Assembly: GCF_003432485.1 (NCBI RefSeq) | Contig: NZ_QVNQ01000008.1 | Span: 124,001 to 188,000, forward strand | From: Actinomadura spongiicola | Lineage (GTDB): Bacteria > Actinomycetota > Actinomycetes > Streptosporangiales > Streptosporangiaceae | Direction: 5' to 3' | DNA length: 64,000 nucleotides | Shown: positions 33,725-42,139 of the stretch, piece after piece | How positions within the stretch are numbered: position 1 is the first letter of the stretch | Layout: every line of letters begins with the position of its first letter | Notes under the pieces: generated by a model | What the model saw: the letters and a program-made list of their open reading frames with translations, nothing else | What the model was told of the DNA's origin: nothing | Databases searched by the model: none | Made by a program: the position numbers and the translations under genes

Positions 33725-34813
33725 GTGAGCGAGGACACCGCGCGTCGCGGCGCCCGTACCGCGATCCTGATACTTCTGGTCACGCTGTTGTCCCTGCTCG
33801 CCGCCGGGTGCCGCGCGGTCGACGTCGGCGGGGGCCGGGACGTCCCGCCGCCCGTCACGGCGACCCCGACCGCCGAGGACACCCGGCCCAGCGGGCGGCG
33901 GCCCGGAGTCGTCAACATCGAGACCCGGCAGTCGCTGAACGGCACCCGCGCCGCCGGGACGGGCATCGTCCTCGACCCGTCCGGCCTCGTCCTCACCAAC
34001 AACCACGTGATCCGGGGCGCGACGGAGATCAAGGGCACCGACACCGACAACCGCCGCACCTACTCCGCGCGGGTCGTCGGGTACGACCGCGCGGGCGACA
34101 TCGCGGTGATCCGGCTGACCGACGCGACCCGGCTCAAGGTCGCCGAGTTCACGTCCGCGACGGACGTGCGGGTCGGCGACACGGTCACGGCCGTCGGCAA
34201 CGCGGGCGGCAAGGGCGGCACTCCCACCGTCGTCACCGGCGAGGTCACCGCGCTGGAGCAGTCCGTCACCGCCCGCGACGACACGCACGGCACGTCCGAG
34301 CGCCTGTCCGGGCTGATCGAGACCAGCGCGCCGATCCGGCCGGGCGACTCCGGCGGCCCGCTGCTGGACACCGCGGGCCGGGTCATCGGCGTCAACACCG
34401 CCGCGTCCGCCGGGTTCGCGATGAACGGGGCCACGCCGAAGAAGGACCACCGCGGGTACGCCATCCCGTCCGACGACGCCCTGGCCGTCGCCCGGCAGAT
34501 CCAGCGCGGCGAGTCGTCGCCCACCGTGCACATCGGCCCGACGGCCATGCTCGGCGTCAAGGTACGCTCCACCGGCGGCGTTCCCGGCGCGGTCGTCGCG
34601 GAGATCGTTCACGGTGCTCCCGCCGAGACGGCGGGCGTTCCCGTTGGCGCGGCCATCGTGGGCCTCGGCGGCCGGGCGGTGGACTCCCCCACCACGCTGA
34701 CCGCGCTGGTCCTGGCGCACCGGCCGGGCGATATCGTCCGCGTAGAGTGGACCACCCCGCAGGGCGCCCGCGTGGGGGCGACGATCCGGCTCGTGGAGGG
34801 CCCGCCTCAGTGA
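33725..34813 (+). CDS. HtrA/DegP-like S1C serine protease lipoprotein with PDZ domain
   Basis: 362 aa. The N-terminus has a hydrophobic helix and lipobox LLAAGC, so it is probably a lipoprotein outside the membrane. Catalytic residues are His in LTNNHVIRG, Asp in RAGDIAVIRL and Ser in RPGDSGGPLL. A C-terminal PDZ domain (MLGVKVRSTGG, VVAEIVHGAPAETAGVPVGA) should bind substrate tails. The GTG start has AGGAGG 4 nt upstream. Family role: degradation or folding of extracytoplasmic proteins under stress. Confidence 0.9.
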   Translation: MSEDTARRGARTAILILLVTLLSLLAAGCRAVDVGGGRDVPPPVTATPTAEDTRPSGRRPGVVNIETRQSLNGTRAAGTGIVLDPSGLVLTNNHVIRGATEIKGTDTDNRRTYSARVVGYDRAGDIAVIRLTDATRLKVAEFTSATDVRVGDTVTAVGNAGGKGGTPTVVTGEVTALEQSVTARDDTHGTSERLSGLIETSAPIRPGDSGGPLLDTAGRVIGVNTAASAGFAMNGATPKKDHRGYAIPSDDALAVARQIQRGESSPTVHIGPTAMLGVKVRSTGGVPGAVVAEIVHGAPAETAGVPVGAAIVGLGGRAVDSPTTLTALVLAHRPGDIVRVEWTTPQGARVGATIRLVEGPPQ

Positions 34814-34871
34814 AACCGCCGTTCACGTGCGACAGTGGGACAAGTCCTACCGAGTTTCAAGGATGTGAGCG

Positions 34872-37175
34872 ATGACCCGCAAAGCGCCCGCCGACGACTT
34901 CGATGACGCCCGGATGAAGGTGTCGAAGCCGAAGGAGTGGGCCGCGGGCGTGCCGGGGGTCACGGCCGCGCTGCGCCAGTCCTACGACCAGATGGGCGTG
35001 CGGCGCACCGCGCTGACGCTGCTGCGCGTCAACCAGAAGCAGGGTTTCGACTGCCCGGGGTGCGCCTGGCCGGAAGGCGACCACCGGCACGTCGCCGAGT
35101 TCTGCGAGAACGGCGCCAAGGCCGTCGCCGAGGAGGCCACGACACGGCGCGTCACCCGCGAGTTCTTCGCCCGGCACACCGTGGCCGAACTGGCGGAGCG
35201 GTCCGACCATTGGCTCGGGCAGCAGGGACGGCTCACCGAGCCGATGCTGAAGCGCGCCGGGTCCGAGCACTACGAGCCGGTGTCCTGGGACGAGGCGTTC
35301 GGGCTGCTGGCGGCGGAGCTCAACGCGCTCCACTCGCCGGACGAGGCCGTCTTCTACACCTCGGGCCGGACGAGCAACGAGGCCGCGTTCGCCTACCAGC
35401 TGTTCGTCCGGGCGTTCGGGACCAACAACCTCCCGGACTGCAGCAACATGTGCCACGAGTCGTCCGGCTCGGCGCTGGTCGAGACGATCGGCATCGGCAA
35501 GGGCTCGGTGCGGCTGGACGACCTCCACGAAGCCGATCTGATCTTCGTCGTGGGCCAGAACCCCGGCACCAACCATCCGCGGATGCTCTCCGCTTTGGAA
35601 CGGGCCAAGAAGGGCGGGGCCCGGATCGTCGCCGTGAACCCGCTGCCCGAGGCCGGACTGATGCGGTTCAGGAACCCGCAGCGCCGGTCCGGGATGACGG
35701 GCCGCGGCACGGCGCTCGCCGACCGGTTTCTCCAGATCAGGCTGAACGGCGACCTCGCCCTGTTCCAGGCGATCAACCGGATGCTCCTCGAATCGGACGC
35801 GCCGGACGCCGTCGACCGGGAGTTCCTCGACGCGCACACCCACGGGTTCGCGGCGTTCGAGCAGCACGTCCGCGGCCTGGACTGGGACGACGTGCTGGAG
35901 GCGACCGGCCTGACCCGGGAGGAGATCGAGGCGACGGTCGGCGACGTGCTGGCCGCCAAGAAGATCATCGTCTGCTGGGCGATGGGCCTCACCCAGCACC
36001 GCAACTCCGTCCCGACGATCCGGGAGGTCGTCAACTTCCTGCTGCTGCGCGGCAACATCGGCCGTCCCGGCGCGGGCGTGTGCCCGGTGCGCGGCCACTC
36101 CAACGTGCAGGGCGACCGGACGATGGGCATCTGGGAGAAGCCGAAACCGGAGTTCCTCGACGCCCTCGCCGCCGAGTTCGGCTTCGAGCCGCCCCGCGAG
36201 CACGGCCTGGACACCGTGGACGCGATCCGCGCCATGCGGGACGGCCGCGCGAAGGTGTTCCTCGGGATGGGCGGCAACTTCGTCCGGGCGACCCCCGACT
36301 CCGCGGTGACCGAGGCGGCGCTGCGGGGCTGCCGCCTGACCGCGCAGGTGTCGACGAAGCTCAACCGCTCGCACGCGGTCACGGGCGAGACCGCGCTGAT
36401 CCTGCCGACGCTCGGCCGCACCGAACGCGACGTCCAGGACTCCGGCCCGCAGTTCGTCTCCGTCGAGGACTCGATGGGCATGGTGCACGCGTCCCGGGGC
36501 CGCCTCGCGCCCGCGTCGCCGCACCTGCTGTCGGAGGTGTCGATCGTCTGCCGTCTCGCGAAGGCGACGCTGCCCGGCTCGGGCATCGGCTGGGACGCGA
36601 TGGAGCGCGACTACGACGTGATCCGCGACCATGTCTCCCGGGTCGTGCCCGGCTTCGACGACTACAACGCCCGGATCCGCGGCTCCGGCGGGTTCACGCT
36701 GCCGCACGCGCCGCGCGACGAGCGCCGGTTCCCGACCGCGACCGGCAAGGCGAACCTGACGGTGAACGAGCTGGAGGTCCTGCGGGTCCCGGAGGGGCGG
36801 CTGCTGCTCCAGACCGTCCGCAGCCACGACCAGTACAACACCACGATCTACGGCCTGGACGACCGCTACCGGGGCATCAAGGCCGGGCGCCGCGTCGTGT
36901 TCGTCAACCCCGCCGACCTGACCGCCCTCGGGCTGCGCGACGGCGCCGTGGTCGACCTGGTCTCGGAGTGGCCGGACCCGTCCGCCGGGCCGTCGACCGG
37001 CACGGTGGAGCGGCGGGCGCCGTCCTTCCGGATCGTGTCCTACCCGACCGCGCGGGGCTGCGTGGCGGCGTACTTCCCGGAGACGAACGTCCTCGTCCCG
37101 CTCGACAGCACCGCCGAGATCAGCAACACGCCGACGTCCAAGTCGGTCGTCGTCCGCCTAGAGGCTGTGTTGTAA
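34872..37175 (+). CDS. FdhF/YdeP-type molybdopterin oxidoreductase
   Basis: 767 aa. N-terminal cysteines (FDCPGCAWPEGDHRH, AEFCENGAK) are typical of the YdeP/FdhA-like group. Molybdopterin domains include TSGRTSNEAAFAYQLF, SNMCHESSG, VVGQNPGTNHPRML and MTGRGTALADRFLQIRL. The C-terminal MopB domain contains RSHDQYNTTIYGLDDRYRG. The substrate of these proteins is not settled; formate dehydrogenase is only a label. The final codons (EAVL and stop) are also the first bases of the tandem repeat at 37164, so the natural C-terminus may have been altered by repeat insertion. Confidence 0.88.
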   Translation: MTRKAPADDFDDARMKVSKPKEWAAGVPGVTAALRQSYDQMGVRRTALTLLRVNQKQGFDCPGCAWPEGDHRHVAEFCENGAKAVAEEATTRRVTREFFARHTVAELAERSDHWLGQQGRLTEPMLKRAGSEHYEPVSWDEAFGLLAAELNALHSPDEAVFYTSGRTSNEAAFAYQLFVRAFGTNNLPDCSNMCHESSGSALVETIGIGKGSVRLDDLHEADLIFVVGQNPGTNHPRMLSALERAKKGGARIVAVNPLPEAGLMRFRNPQRRSGMTGRGTALADRFLQIRLNGDLALFQAINRMLLESDAPDAVDREFLDAHTHGFAAFEQHVRGLDWDDVLEATGLTREEIEATVGDVLAAKKIIVCWAMGLTQHRNSVPTIREVVNFLLLRGNIGRPGAGVCPVRGHSNVQGDRTMGIWEKPKPEFLDALAAEFGFEPPREHGLDTVDAIRAMRDGRAKVFLGMGGNFVRATPDSAVTEAALRGCRLTAQVSTKLNRSHAVTGETALILPTLGRTERDVQDSGPQFVSVEDSMGMVHASRGRLAPASPHLLSEVSIVCRLAKATLPGSGIGWDAMERDYDVIRDHVSRVVPGFDDYNARIRGSGGFTLPHAPRDERRFPTATGKANLTVNELEVLRVPEGRLLLQTVRSHDQYNTTIYGLDDRYRGIKAGRRVVFVNPADLTALGLRDGAVVDLVSEWPDPSAGPSTGTVERRAPSFRIVSYPTARGCVAAYFPETNVLVPLDSTAEISNTPTSKSVVVRLEAVL

Positions 37176-37465
37176 AGACCCGGCCCACTTCGCTCGCCTT
37201 GCGGCTCGCTGCGTGACCGTGTCTGGGCGAACGCGCATCGCTTCGCGATCCGCCCGGCTCCGCTCGCCTCCGGCTTCGCTGCACCGGACGGGTAACGCGT
37301 TCGCGTGCGGGCTGAGGTCGCTGTGTTGATTGCAGGACCGGCCCACTCCACTCGCCCGGCGGCTCGCTGCGTGACCGTTCCCGTGCGAACGCGCATCGCT
37401 TCGCGATCCGCTCGCCTTCGGCGTCGCTGCACCGGGCGGTTACGCGTTCGCGCGTGGGGCTGGGG
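37164..37465. repeat. Two-unit imperfect tandem repeat, 156-bp period
   Basis: Unit 1 (37164-37319) and unit 2 (37320-37465) both start GCTGTGTTG. They share CGGCTCGCTGCGTGACCGT, GCGCATCGCTTCGCGATCCG and CGCGTTCGCG in the same order. Each unit has internal self-complementary arms around GCATCGCTTCGCGATCC. It fills the 320-bp gap between the oxidoreductase and the next gene and overlaps the last codons of the oxidoreductase. No protein is evident inside. It may be a REP-like or otherwise mobile intergenic element. Confidence 0.75.
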
Positions 37466-37495
37466 CCAGTTCGGAACAGGTTCTAGGCTTGGGCC

Positions 37496-38143
37496 ATGAC
37501 GAACCTCCCGGAGCGTTCCGGAACGCCGGAGATGCGGGCCGGTGACGCGGACCGCGAACGGGTCGCGCACATCCTGCGCGAGGCGGCCGGGGAGGGGCGG
37601 TTGACGCTGGCGGAGCTCGACGAGCGGTTGGACGCGGTGTACGCGGCCAAGACGTACGCGGAGCTGGAGCCGATCACCCGTGACCTGCCGTCGCCGGGTG
37701 CGACGCCGCCGTCTCCGACGACCGGGAGGGATTGGAGCCCGGTCGAGGCCGCGCCGTCGTGGAAGACCGGTATCGGCATCATGAGCGGGTTCCGGCGGAC
37801 CGGCGTGTGGAACGTCCCTCGCAGGTTCCGCGCGTTCGCGTTCTGGGGCGGCGGCAAGATCGACTTGCGTGAGGCGCGGTTCGAGGAGCCGGTGACGACG
37901 ATCCGGGCGCTCGCCGTGATGGGCGGGTTCGAGGTCATCGTGCCGGACGACCTCACCGTCCACGTCAAGGGCCTCGGCATCATGGGCGGGTTCGACCATG
38001 GGGCGAGCGGGCCCGGCGTGCCCGGCGCCCCGACGGTCGTGGTCAAGGGCCTGGCGTTCTGGGGCGGGGTCGGGGTGAAGCGCCGCCGGCCGAGCCGCCG
38101 GAAGGGGCACGGCAAGGAGCTGGAGCGGCCCGACTCCGACTAG
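37496..38143 (+). CDS. DUF1707 / LiaF-like cell-envelope protein
   Basis: 215 aa. Residues about 13-65 form a DUF1707 (SHOCT-like) domain (MRAGDADRERVAHILREAAG, LTLAELDERLDAVYAAKTY). The rest matches the C-terminal region of LiaF-type antibiotic-response proteins, with ALAVMGGFEVIVPDDLTVHV and two further GG-F type repeats (GLGIMGGF, GLAFWGGV). No membrane helix is obvious. Function probably lies in cell-wall stress response or DNA-linked regulation; not established. It converges on the amidase with 13 bp between stops. Confidence 0.82.
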   Translation: MTNLPERSGTPEMRAGDADRERVAHILREAAGEGRLTLAELDERLDAVYAAKTYAELEPITRDLPSPGATPPSPTTGRDWSPVEAAPSWKTGIGIMSGFRRTGVWNVPRRFRAFAFWGGGKIDLREARFEEPVTTIRALAVMGGFEVIVPDDLTVHVKGLGIMGGFDHGASGPGVPGAPTVVVKGLAFWGGVGVKRRRPSRRKGHGKELERPDSD

Positions 38144-38156
38144 CGGCCCTCGACGC

Positions 38157-39566
38157 TCACCTTCCCGTGGGCCGCTTCCCCATGAGCCGCTTCCAGGGCC
38201 GTGCCTTCTCGTAGGCGGCGCAGGCGGCCATCACCAGGGCGTCGGCATGGCGGGCGCCGATGACCTGGAGGCCGATGGGCAGGCCCTCGGAGGTGAGACC
38301 GCACGGCAGGTTCGCGGCGGGCTGCTGCGTCATGTTGAACGGATACGTGAACGGGGTCCAGCTCGTCCAGCGGCGGGACGCCGACCCCGGCGGGACCTCC
38401 ACGCCCGCCTCGAACGCGGCGATGGGCATCGTCGGGGTCAGCAACAGGTCGTACTGCTCGTGGAACACGCCCATGAGACGGCCCAGCTCCATGCGGCGGG
38501 CCGTCGCGGTGAGGTACTCGACCGCCGAGTACCGGGCCCCCTGGTCGCAGATCTCCCGCAACCCCGGGTCGAGGCGGGCTCGTTCCTGCGGTGAGAGCCG
38601 CTCCACGACCTTGGCGGCGCCCGCGAACCACAGGACCTCGAACTCCTCCACCGGGTCCCCGAATCCCGGGTCGACCTGCTCGACCTTCGCGCCGAGCTCG
38701 GCGAACGCCTCGGCGGCGGCCGCGACGGACGCCGCGATCTCCGGATCGACCCGCGCGTACCCGAGGTCGGGGCTGAACGCGACCCGCAGGCCGGTCAGGT
38801 CGTCCGGTCCGGGCTCGGTGAACGCGGTGTCCGGCGGGGGCAGCGACGACCAGTCGCGGCCGTCGGCGCCGCAGACCGCGTCGAGCAGCAGCGCCGCGTC
38901 CGCGACCGTGTTCGTCATCGGGCCGGTGTGCGCGAGCGTCCCGAACGCGCTCGCCGGATAGTGCGGGACGCGGCCGTAGGTCGGCTTGAGGGTGAAGATC
39001 CCGGTGAACGCGGCGGGGATGCGGACCGAGCCGCCGCCGTCGGTGCCGAGCGCGAGCGGCGCCATGCCCGCCGCGACGGCCGCGGCCGCGCCGCCGCTCG
39101 ACCCGCCGGGCGTGCGGGTCATGTCCCACGGGTTGCGGGTGACGCCGTCGACCGGGTTGTCGGTCACGCCCTTCCACGCGAACTCCGGGGTGGTCGTCTT
39201 CCCGACGAACACCGCGCCCTGTTCGCGGAGGCGGGCGACGGCCGGGGAGTCCTCGTCCCACGGGCCCGCCGGGTCGGACGTCGCGGAACCGCGCAGCGTC
39301 GGCCAGCCCCGGGTGAGCAGGATGTCCTTGATGGAGACGGGCACGCCGTCCAGCGGCCCGAGCGTCGCGCCGCGCCGCCGCCGGTCGGTCGCGGCGCGGG
39401 CCATGTCGAGGGTGGTCTCCTCGTCGACGAGGCAGAACGCGTTGAGGGCGGGGTCGTCCCGGCCGATCCGGGCGAGGACGGCCTCGGTCGCCTCGACCGG
39501 GGACAGCGTCCCGGCCTCGTACGCCGCCAGGAGTTCGGTCGCGGTCAGGTCGGCCGCATCGGACAT
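38157..39566 (-). CDS. Amidase (amidase signature family)
   Basis: 469 aa, standard length. The Ser-cisSer-Lys triad is in VSIKDILL (Lys), TPGGSSGGAAAA (cis-Ser) and GTDGGGSVRIPAAF (nucleophile Ser). The ATG has AGAGGGGG upstream and lies 2 nt after the stop of the dehydrogenase, so they are co-transcribed. Substrate specificity cannot be read. The operon context (2-hydroxyacid dehydrogenase, and divergent aminotransferase and maleate isomerase-like genes) suggests hydrolysis of an amide in a carboxylate-degrading route. Confidence 0.9.
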   Translation of the reverse strand: MSDAADLTATELLAAYEAGTLSPVEATEAVLARIGRDDPALNAFCLVDEETTLDMARAATDRRRRGATLGPLDGVPVSIKDILLTRGWPTLRGSATSDPAGPWDEDSPAVARLREQGAVFVGKTTTPEFAWKGVTDNPVDGVTRNPWDMTRTPGGSSGGAAAAVAAGMAPLALGTDGGGSVRIPAAFTGIFTLKPTYGRVPHYPASAFGTLAHTGPMTNTVADAALLLDAVCGADGRDWSSLPPPDTAFTEPGPDDLTGLRVAFSPDLGYARVDPEIAASVAAAAEAFAELGAKVEQVDPGFGDPVEEFEVLWFAGAAKVVERLSPQERARLDPGLREICDQGARYSAVEYLTATARRMELGRLMGVFHEQYDLLLTPTMPIAAFEAGVEVPPGSASRRWTSWTPFTYPFNMTQQPAANLPCGLTSEGLPIGLQVIGARHADALVMAACAAYEKARPWKRLMGKRPTGR

Positions 39567-39568
39567 GG

Positions 39569-40576
39569 CTACCCCCTCTGGTCGGAGCCGACGTAGCCGA
39601 GCCGCTTGTCGACGACGTTGCGCAGCGGGCGGCCGGACACGTAACGGTCGAGGTTGTCGACGAACACGCGGACGAGCTCGTCGCGCCAGCCGACCACGTC
39701 GCCCGACATGTGCGGCGAGACGACGACGTTCGGCAGGTCCCAGAGCGGCGAGGACTCCGGCAGCGGCTCGTCCTCGAACACGTCGAGCGCCGCGCCCGCG
39801 ATCCGGCCGTCGCGCAGCGCCTTGACGAGGTCGGCCTCGGCGACCAGCGCGCCGCGCCCGATGTTGATCAGCCGCGCCGACGGCCGCATCCGGTCCAGCG
39901 CCGCCGCGTCGATCATGCCGCGGGTCCGGGGCGTGAGCGGCGCCGCCAGCACGACGTAGTCGGCGGCGGCGAGCGCCCCGTCCAGCCGCTCCATCGGATG
40001 GACGGTGCCGAGGTCGGGGTCGGCGTCGCGGGCGGTGCGCCCGGCGCCGGACACCTCCAGGCCCGCGGCGGTCAGCCGGCGGCCGATCGCCCGGCCGATC
40101 GGCCCCGTGCCGACGACCAGCGCGCGGGCGCCGGTGATCCGCTCGGTCTCGCGGTGCCGCCAGCGCCGCGCGCCCTGGAGCCGGATCGTCGTGTGCAGGT
40201 CCTTGGCGAAGGCGAGCACCAGCCCGAGGACGTACTCGGCGATCGGCTCGTCGAAGACCCCCCGCGAGTTCGTGACGACCGTGTCGCCCCGCACCAGTTC
40301 CGGGAACATCAGCCGGTCGACGCCCGCGCTCGCGATGTGCACCCAACGGGGCCCGCCGCGGGAGGGCCACGCGTCGGCGAGCGCGTCGGTCAGGAAGTCC
40401 CACACGAACAGGACGTCGGCGTCCGGAAGGGCCTCCGCAAGCCCGGATTCGCCGACGTGGCGGACGCGGGCGAGGCGCTCCGCGGCGGCCATGCCGGACG
40501 GCGGGACGTCCCCCGTCAGAACCACCACGTCGGGCGGCCCGCCGGGTGCGGGCGGAACAGGCTCCATCGGCGCCAC
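39569..40576 (-). CDS. D-2-hydroxyacid dehydrogenase (NAD-dependent)
   Basis: 335 aa. The nucleotide motif is VVGTGPIGRAIGRR. Catalytic residues appear as Arg in INIGRGALV, Glu in ALDVFEDEPLP and His in VVSPHMSGD. It is in the glyoxylate/hydroxypyruvate reductase-like group, but the substrate is not identifiable. The GTG start has only a weak ribosome-binding site; an ATG three codons later is the alternative. It opens the minus-strand half of the catabolic locus and faces a promoter-operator at 40621-40659. Confidence 0.88.
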   Translation of the reverse strand: MAPMEPVPPAPGGPPDVVVLTGDVPPSGMAAAERLARVRHVGESGLAEALPDADVLFVWDFLTDALADAWPSRGGPRWVHIASAGVDRLMFPELVRGDTVVTNSRGVFDEPIAEYVLGLVLAFAKDLHTTIRLQGARRWRHRETERITGARALVVGTGPIGRAIGRRLTAAGLEVSGAGRTARDADPDLGTVHPMERLDGALAAADYVVLAAPLTPRTRGMIDAAALDRMRPSARLINIGRGALVAEADLVKALRDGRIAGAALDVFEDEPLPESSPLWDLPNVVVSPHMSGDVVGWRDELVRVFVDNLDRYVSGRPLRNVVDKRLGYVGSDQRG

Positions 40577-40620
40577 TTTCAGGGAGTTCGGAGTTTACGT
40601 GAAGGCAACTCAAGGAGGCA

Positions 40621-40659
40621 TTGACACGCTAGGAAGGGTTCGTAGGATTGTCAACAATC
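40621..40659 (+). promoter_or_regulatory. Promoter with overlapping GntR-type operator, upstream of DUF3830 operon
   Basis: TTGACA (40621-40626), a 16-nt spacer and TAGGAT (40643-40648) make a near-consensus sigma-70-type promoter. The palindrome GATTGTCAACAATC (40646-40659; one central mismatch) overlaps the -10, so a bound repressor would block it. The same motif sits at 43704-43719, next to the GntR gene of this locus. Confidence 0.7.
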
Positions 40660-40662
40660 AGC

Positions 40663-40804
40663 GCGGTTCGCTCGGCCCGGGGAACCGCACTGGGAATCTG
40701 TGTGCTGCAAGACCGTCGCAACCGCTGCCCACGCAAGGCCAGGACGGATCCCAGAGCGCTCTGACTGCACCCCTTCCGAGGGGTGTGGGGGTGTTCCCCC
40801 CACA
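40663..40804 (+). promoter_or_regulatory. Structured 5' leader of the DUF3830 operon
   Basis: About 200 nt lie between the predicted transcription start and the ATG at 40867, with no plausible gene. Perfect pairings are GCGGTTC/GAACCGC (40663-40669 with 40682-40688), the palindrome CAGAGCGCTCTG (40752-40763), ACCCCT/AGGGGT (40769-40784) and an 8-bp stem TGTGGGGG/CCCCCACA (40784-40804). The last two share a base and could alternate. It could be an attenuator or ligand-sensing RNA; no known riboswitch class recognised. Confidence 0.4.
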
Positions 40805-40866
40805 AACATGGAGAGTCCTTCGGGTGGCGACGCTCTCGCTCACCCCTGTTCGCGGGGAGGTCCAGC

Positions 40867-41361
40867 ATGCCCAAGCTGATGACCATCACACTGGAGCGGC
40901 GCGGCGTCTCGTGCGTGGCGGAGCTGCTCGAAAAGGACGCGCCGCGAACCTGCGAGGCGGTGTGGCGTGCCCTGCCCCTCGGCGGCGACGCGTACCACGC
41001 CAAGTACGCCCGCAACGAGGTGTACACGATGGTCGAGCGGTTCTCCGAGGAAGAGGTCGGCCTGGAGAACCCCACCGTCACCCCGATCCCGGGTGACGTC
41101 GTCTACTTCTCGTTCGCCGGCGGCATGCTGGATCGCAGGTTCAAGGAGGAGAAGGGCATCCACGCGCTGCCCGGCGTCATCGATCTCGCGATCTTCTACG
41201 GCCGCAACAACCTGCTGCTCAACGGGGACGTCGGCTGGGTCCCCGGCAACGTGTACGCGACGATCGTCGACGGGCTCGACCGGATGGCGGAGGCGTGCAA
41301 CGACGTCTGGCGCTCCGGCGGGGTCGGCGAGCGCCTCCTCTACAGCCGCGCCGAGTCATAG
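40867..41361 (+). CDS. DUF3830 family protein (cyclophilin-like fold)
   Basis: 164 aa starting MPKLMTITLERRGVSCVAEL, with GGGGAGG upstream. The family core CEAVWRALPLGGDAYHAKYA and the stretch from TPIPGDVVYFSFAGGMLD match DUF3830. Function is unknown. Similar genes are found next to amidases and maleate isomerase-like proteins. First gene of the operon running to the aminotransferase. Confidence 0.85.
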   Translation: MPKLMTITLERRGVSCVAELLEKDAPRTCEAVWRALPLGGDAYHAKYARNEVYTMVERFSEEEVGLENPTVTPIPGDVVYFSFAGGMLDRRFKEEKGIHALPGVIDLAIFYGRNNLLLNGDVGWVPGNVYATIVDGLDRMAEACNDVWRSGGVGERLLYSRAES

Positions 41362-41365
41362 AGCG

Positions 41366-42139
41366 GTGGCTGCGCAGATGACATTCGACCCCACGCTGGT
41401 CGTCGGGCCCGAGCTGCTCGCCCAGCACGGCGTGGGCGTGGTCGCCCCGTTCGACTTCGCCCTCGACCGTGAGCTGTGGCGGTGGACGCCCGACGACGTG
41501 TCGCTGTTCATGACGCGGCTCCCGTACGTGCCGGTGCCGGTCACGGTCGAGATGGCGTCCGCGCTGTCGGACCAGTCGATCGTCCGGCAGGCCACCCGGG
41601 ACGTGCTGGCCCCCGAACCGCTCGCCGTCGCCTACGCCTGCGCCTCGGGCAGCTTCATCGGCGGCAAGGCGGGCGAGCTGCAACTGCACCAGTCGATGCT
41701 GTCGGCGGGCGCGCCGGTGTCCACCACGACGTCCGGCGCGCTGGTGGAGTCGCTGCGGCTGCTGAACGTCAGCCGCATCGCGGTCGTCACCCCGTACATC
41801 GACGCGGTCACCGAGCGGCTGGTGTCGTTCCTCGGCGAGTACGGCATCGAGGTCGTGTCGTCCGTCGGGATGGGGCTGCTCAGCCACATCTGGAAGGTCG
41901 GATACGGCGAGATCGTGTCGGCGGTGTCGACGGTGGACGGCCCGGAGGCCGAGGCGGTCTTCATCAGCTGCACCAACGTGCCCACCTACGACATCATCGC
42001 GCCGCTGGAGCAGATGATCGGCAAGCCGGTCCTCACCGCCAACCAGGTCACGATGTGCTCGGCGCTGCGCGCGATGGGCCGGTCCGCGGCCGGTCCCGGG
42101 CAGTCGCTGGTCGCGCTGGCCCCGTCCACGGCGGCATGA
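41366..42139 (+). CDS. Maleate isomerase / Asp-Glu racemase superfamily protein, both cysteines present
   Basis: 257 aa. Both superfamily cysteines are present: Cys92 in AYACASGSFIGG and Cys202 in FISCTNVPTYD. In maleate cis-trans isomerases and related racemases these two perform the chemistry. An in-frame ATG at 41378 is an alternative start. It begins 4 nt after the DUF3830 stop and its own stop overlaps the next start. It most likely isomerises or racemises a dicarboxylate-like intermediate; substrate unknown. Confidence 0.85.
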   Translation: MAAQMTFDPTLVVGPELLAQHGVGVVAPFDFALDRELWRWTPDDVSLFMTRLPYVPVPVTVEMASALSDQSIVRQATRDVLAPEPLAVAYACASGSFIGGKAGELQLHQSMLSAGAPVSTTTSGALVESLRLLNVSRIAVVTPYIDAVTERLVSFLGEYGIEVVSSVGMGLLSHIWKVGYGEIVSAVSTVDGPEAEAVFISCTNVPTYDIIAPLEQMIGKPVLTANQVTMCSALRAMGRSAAGPGQSLVALAPSTAA

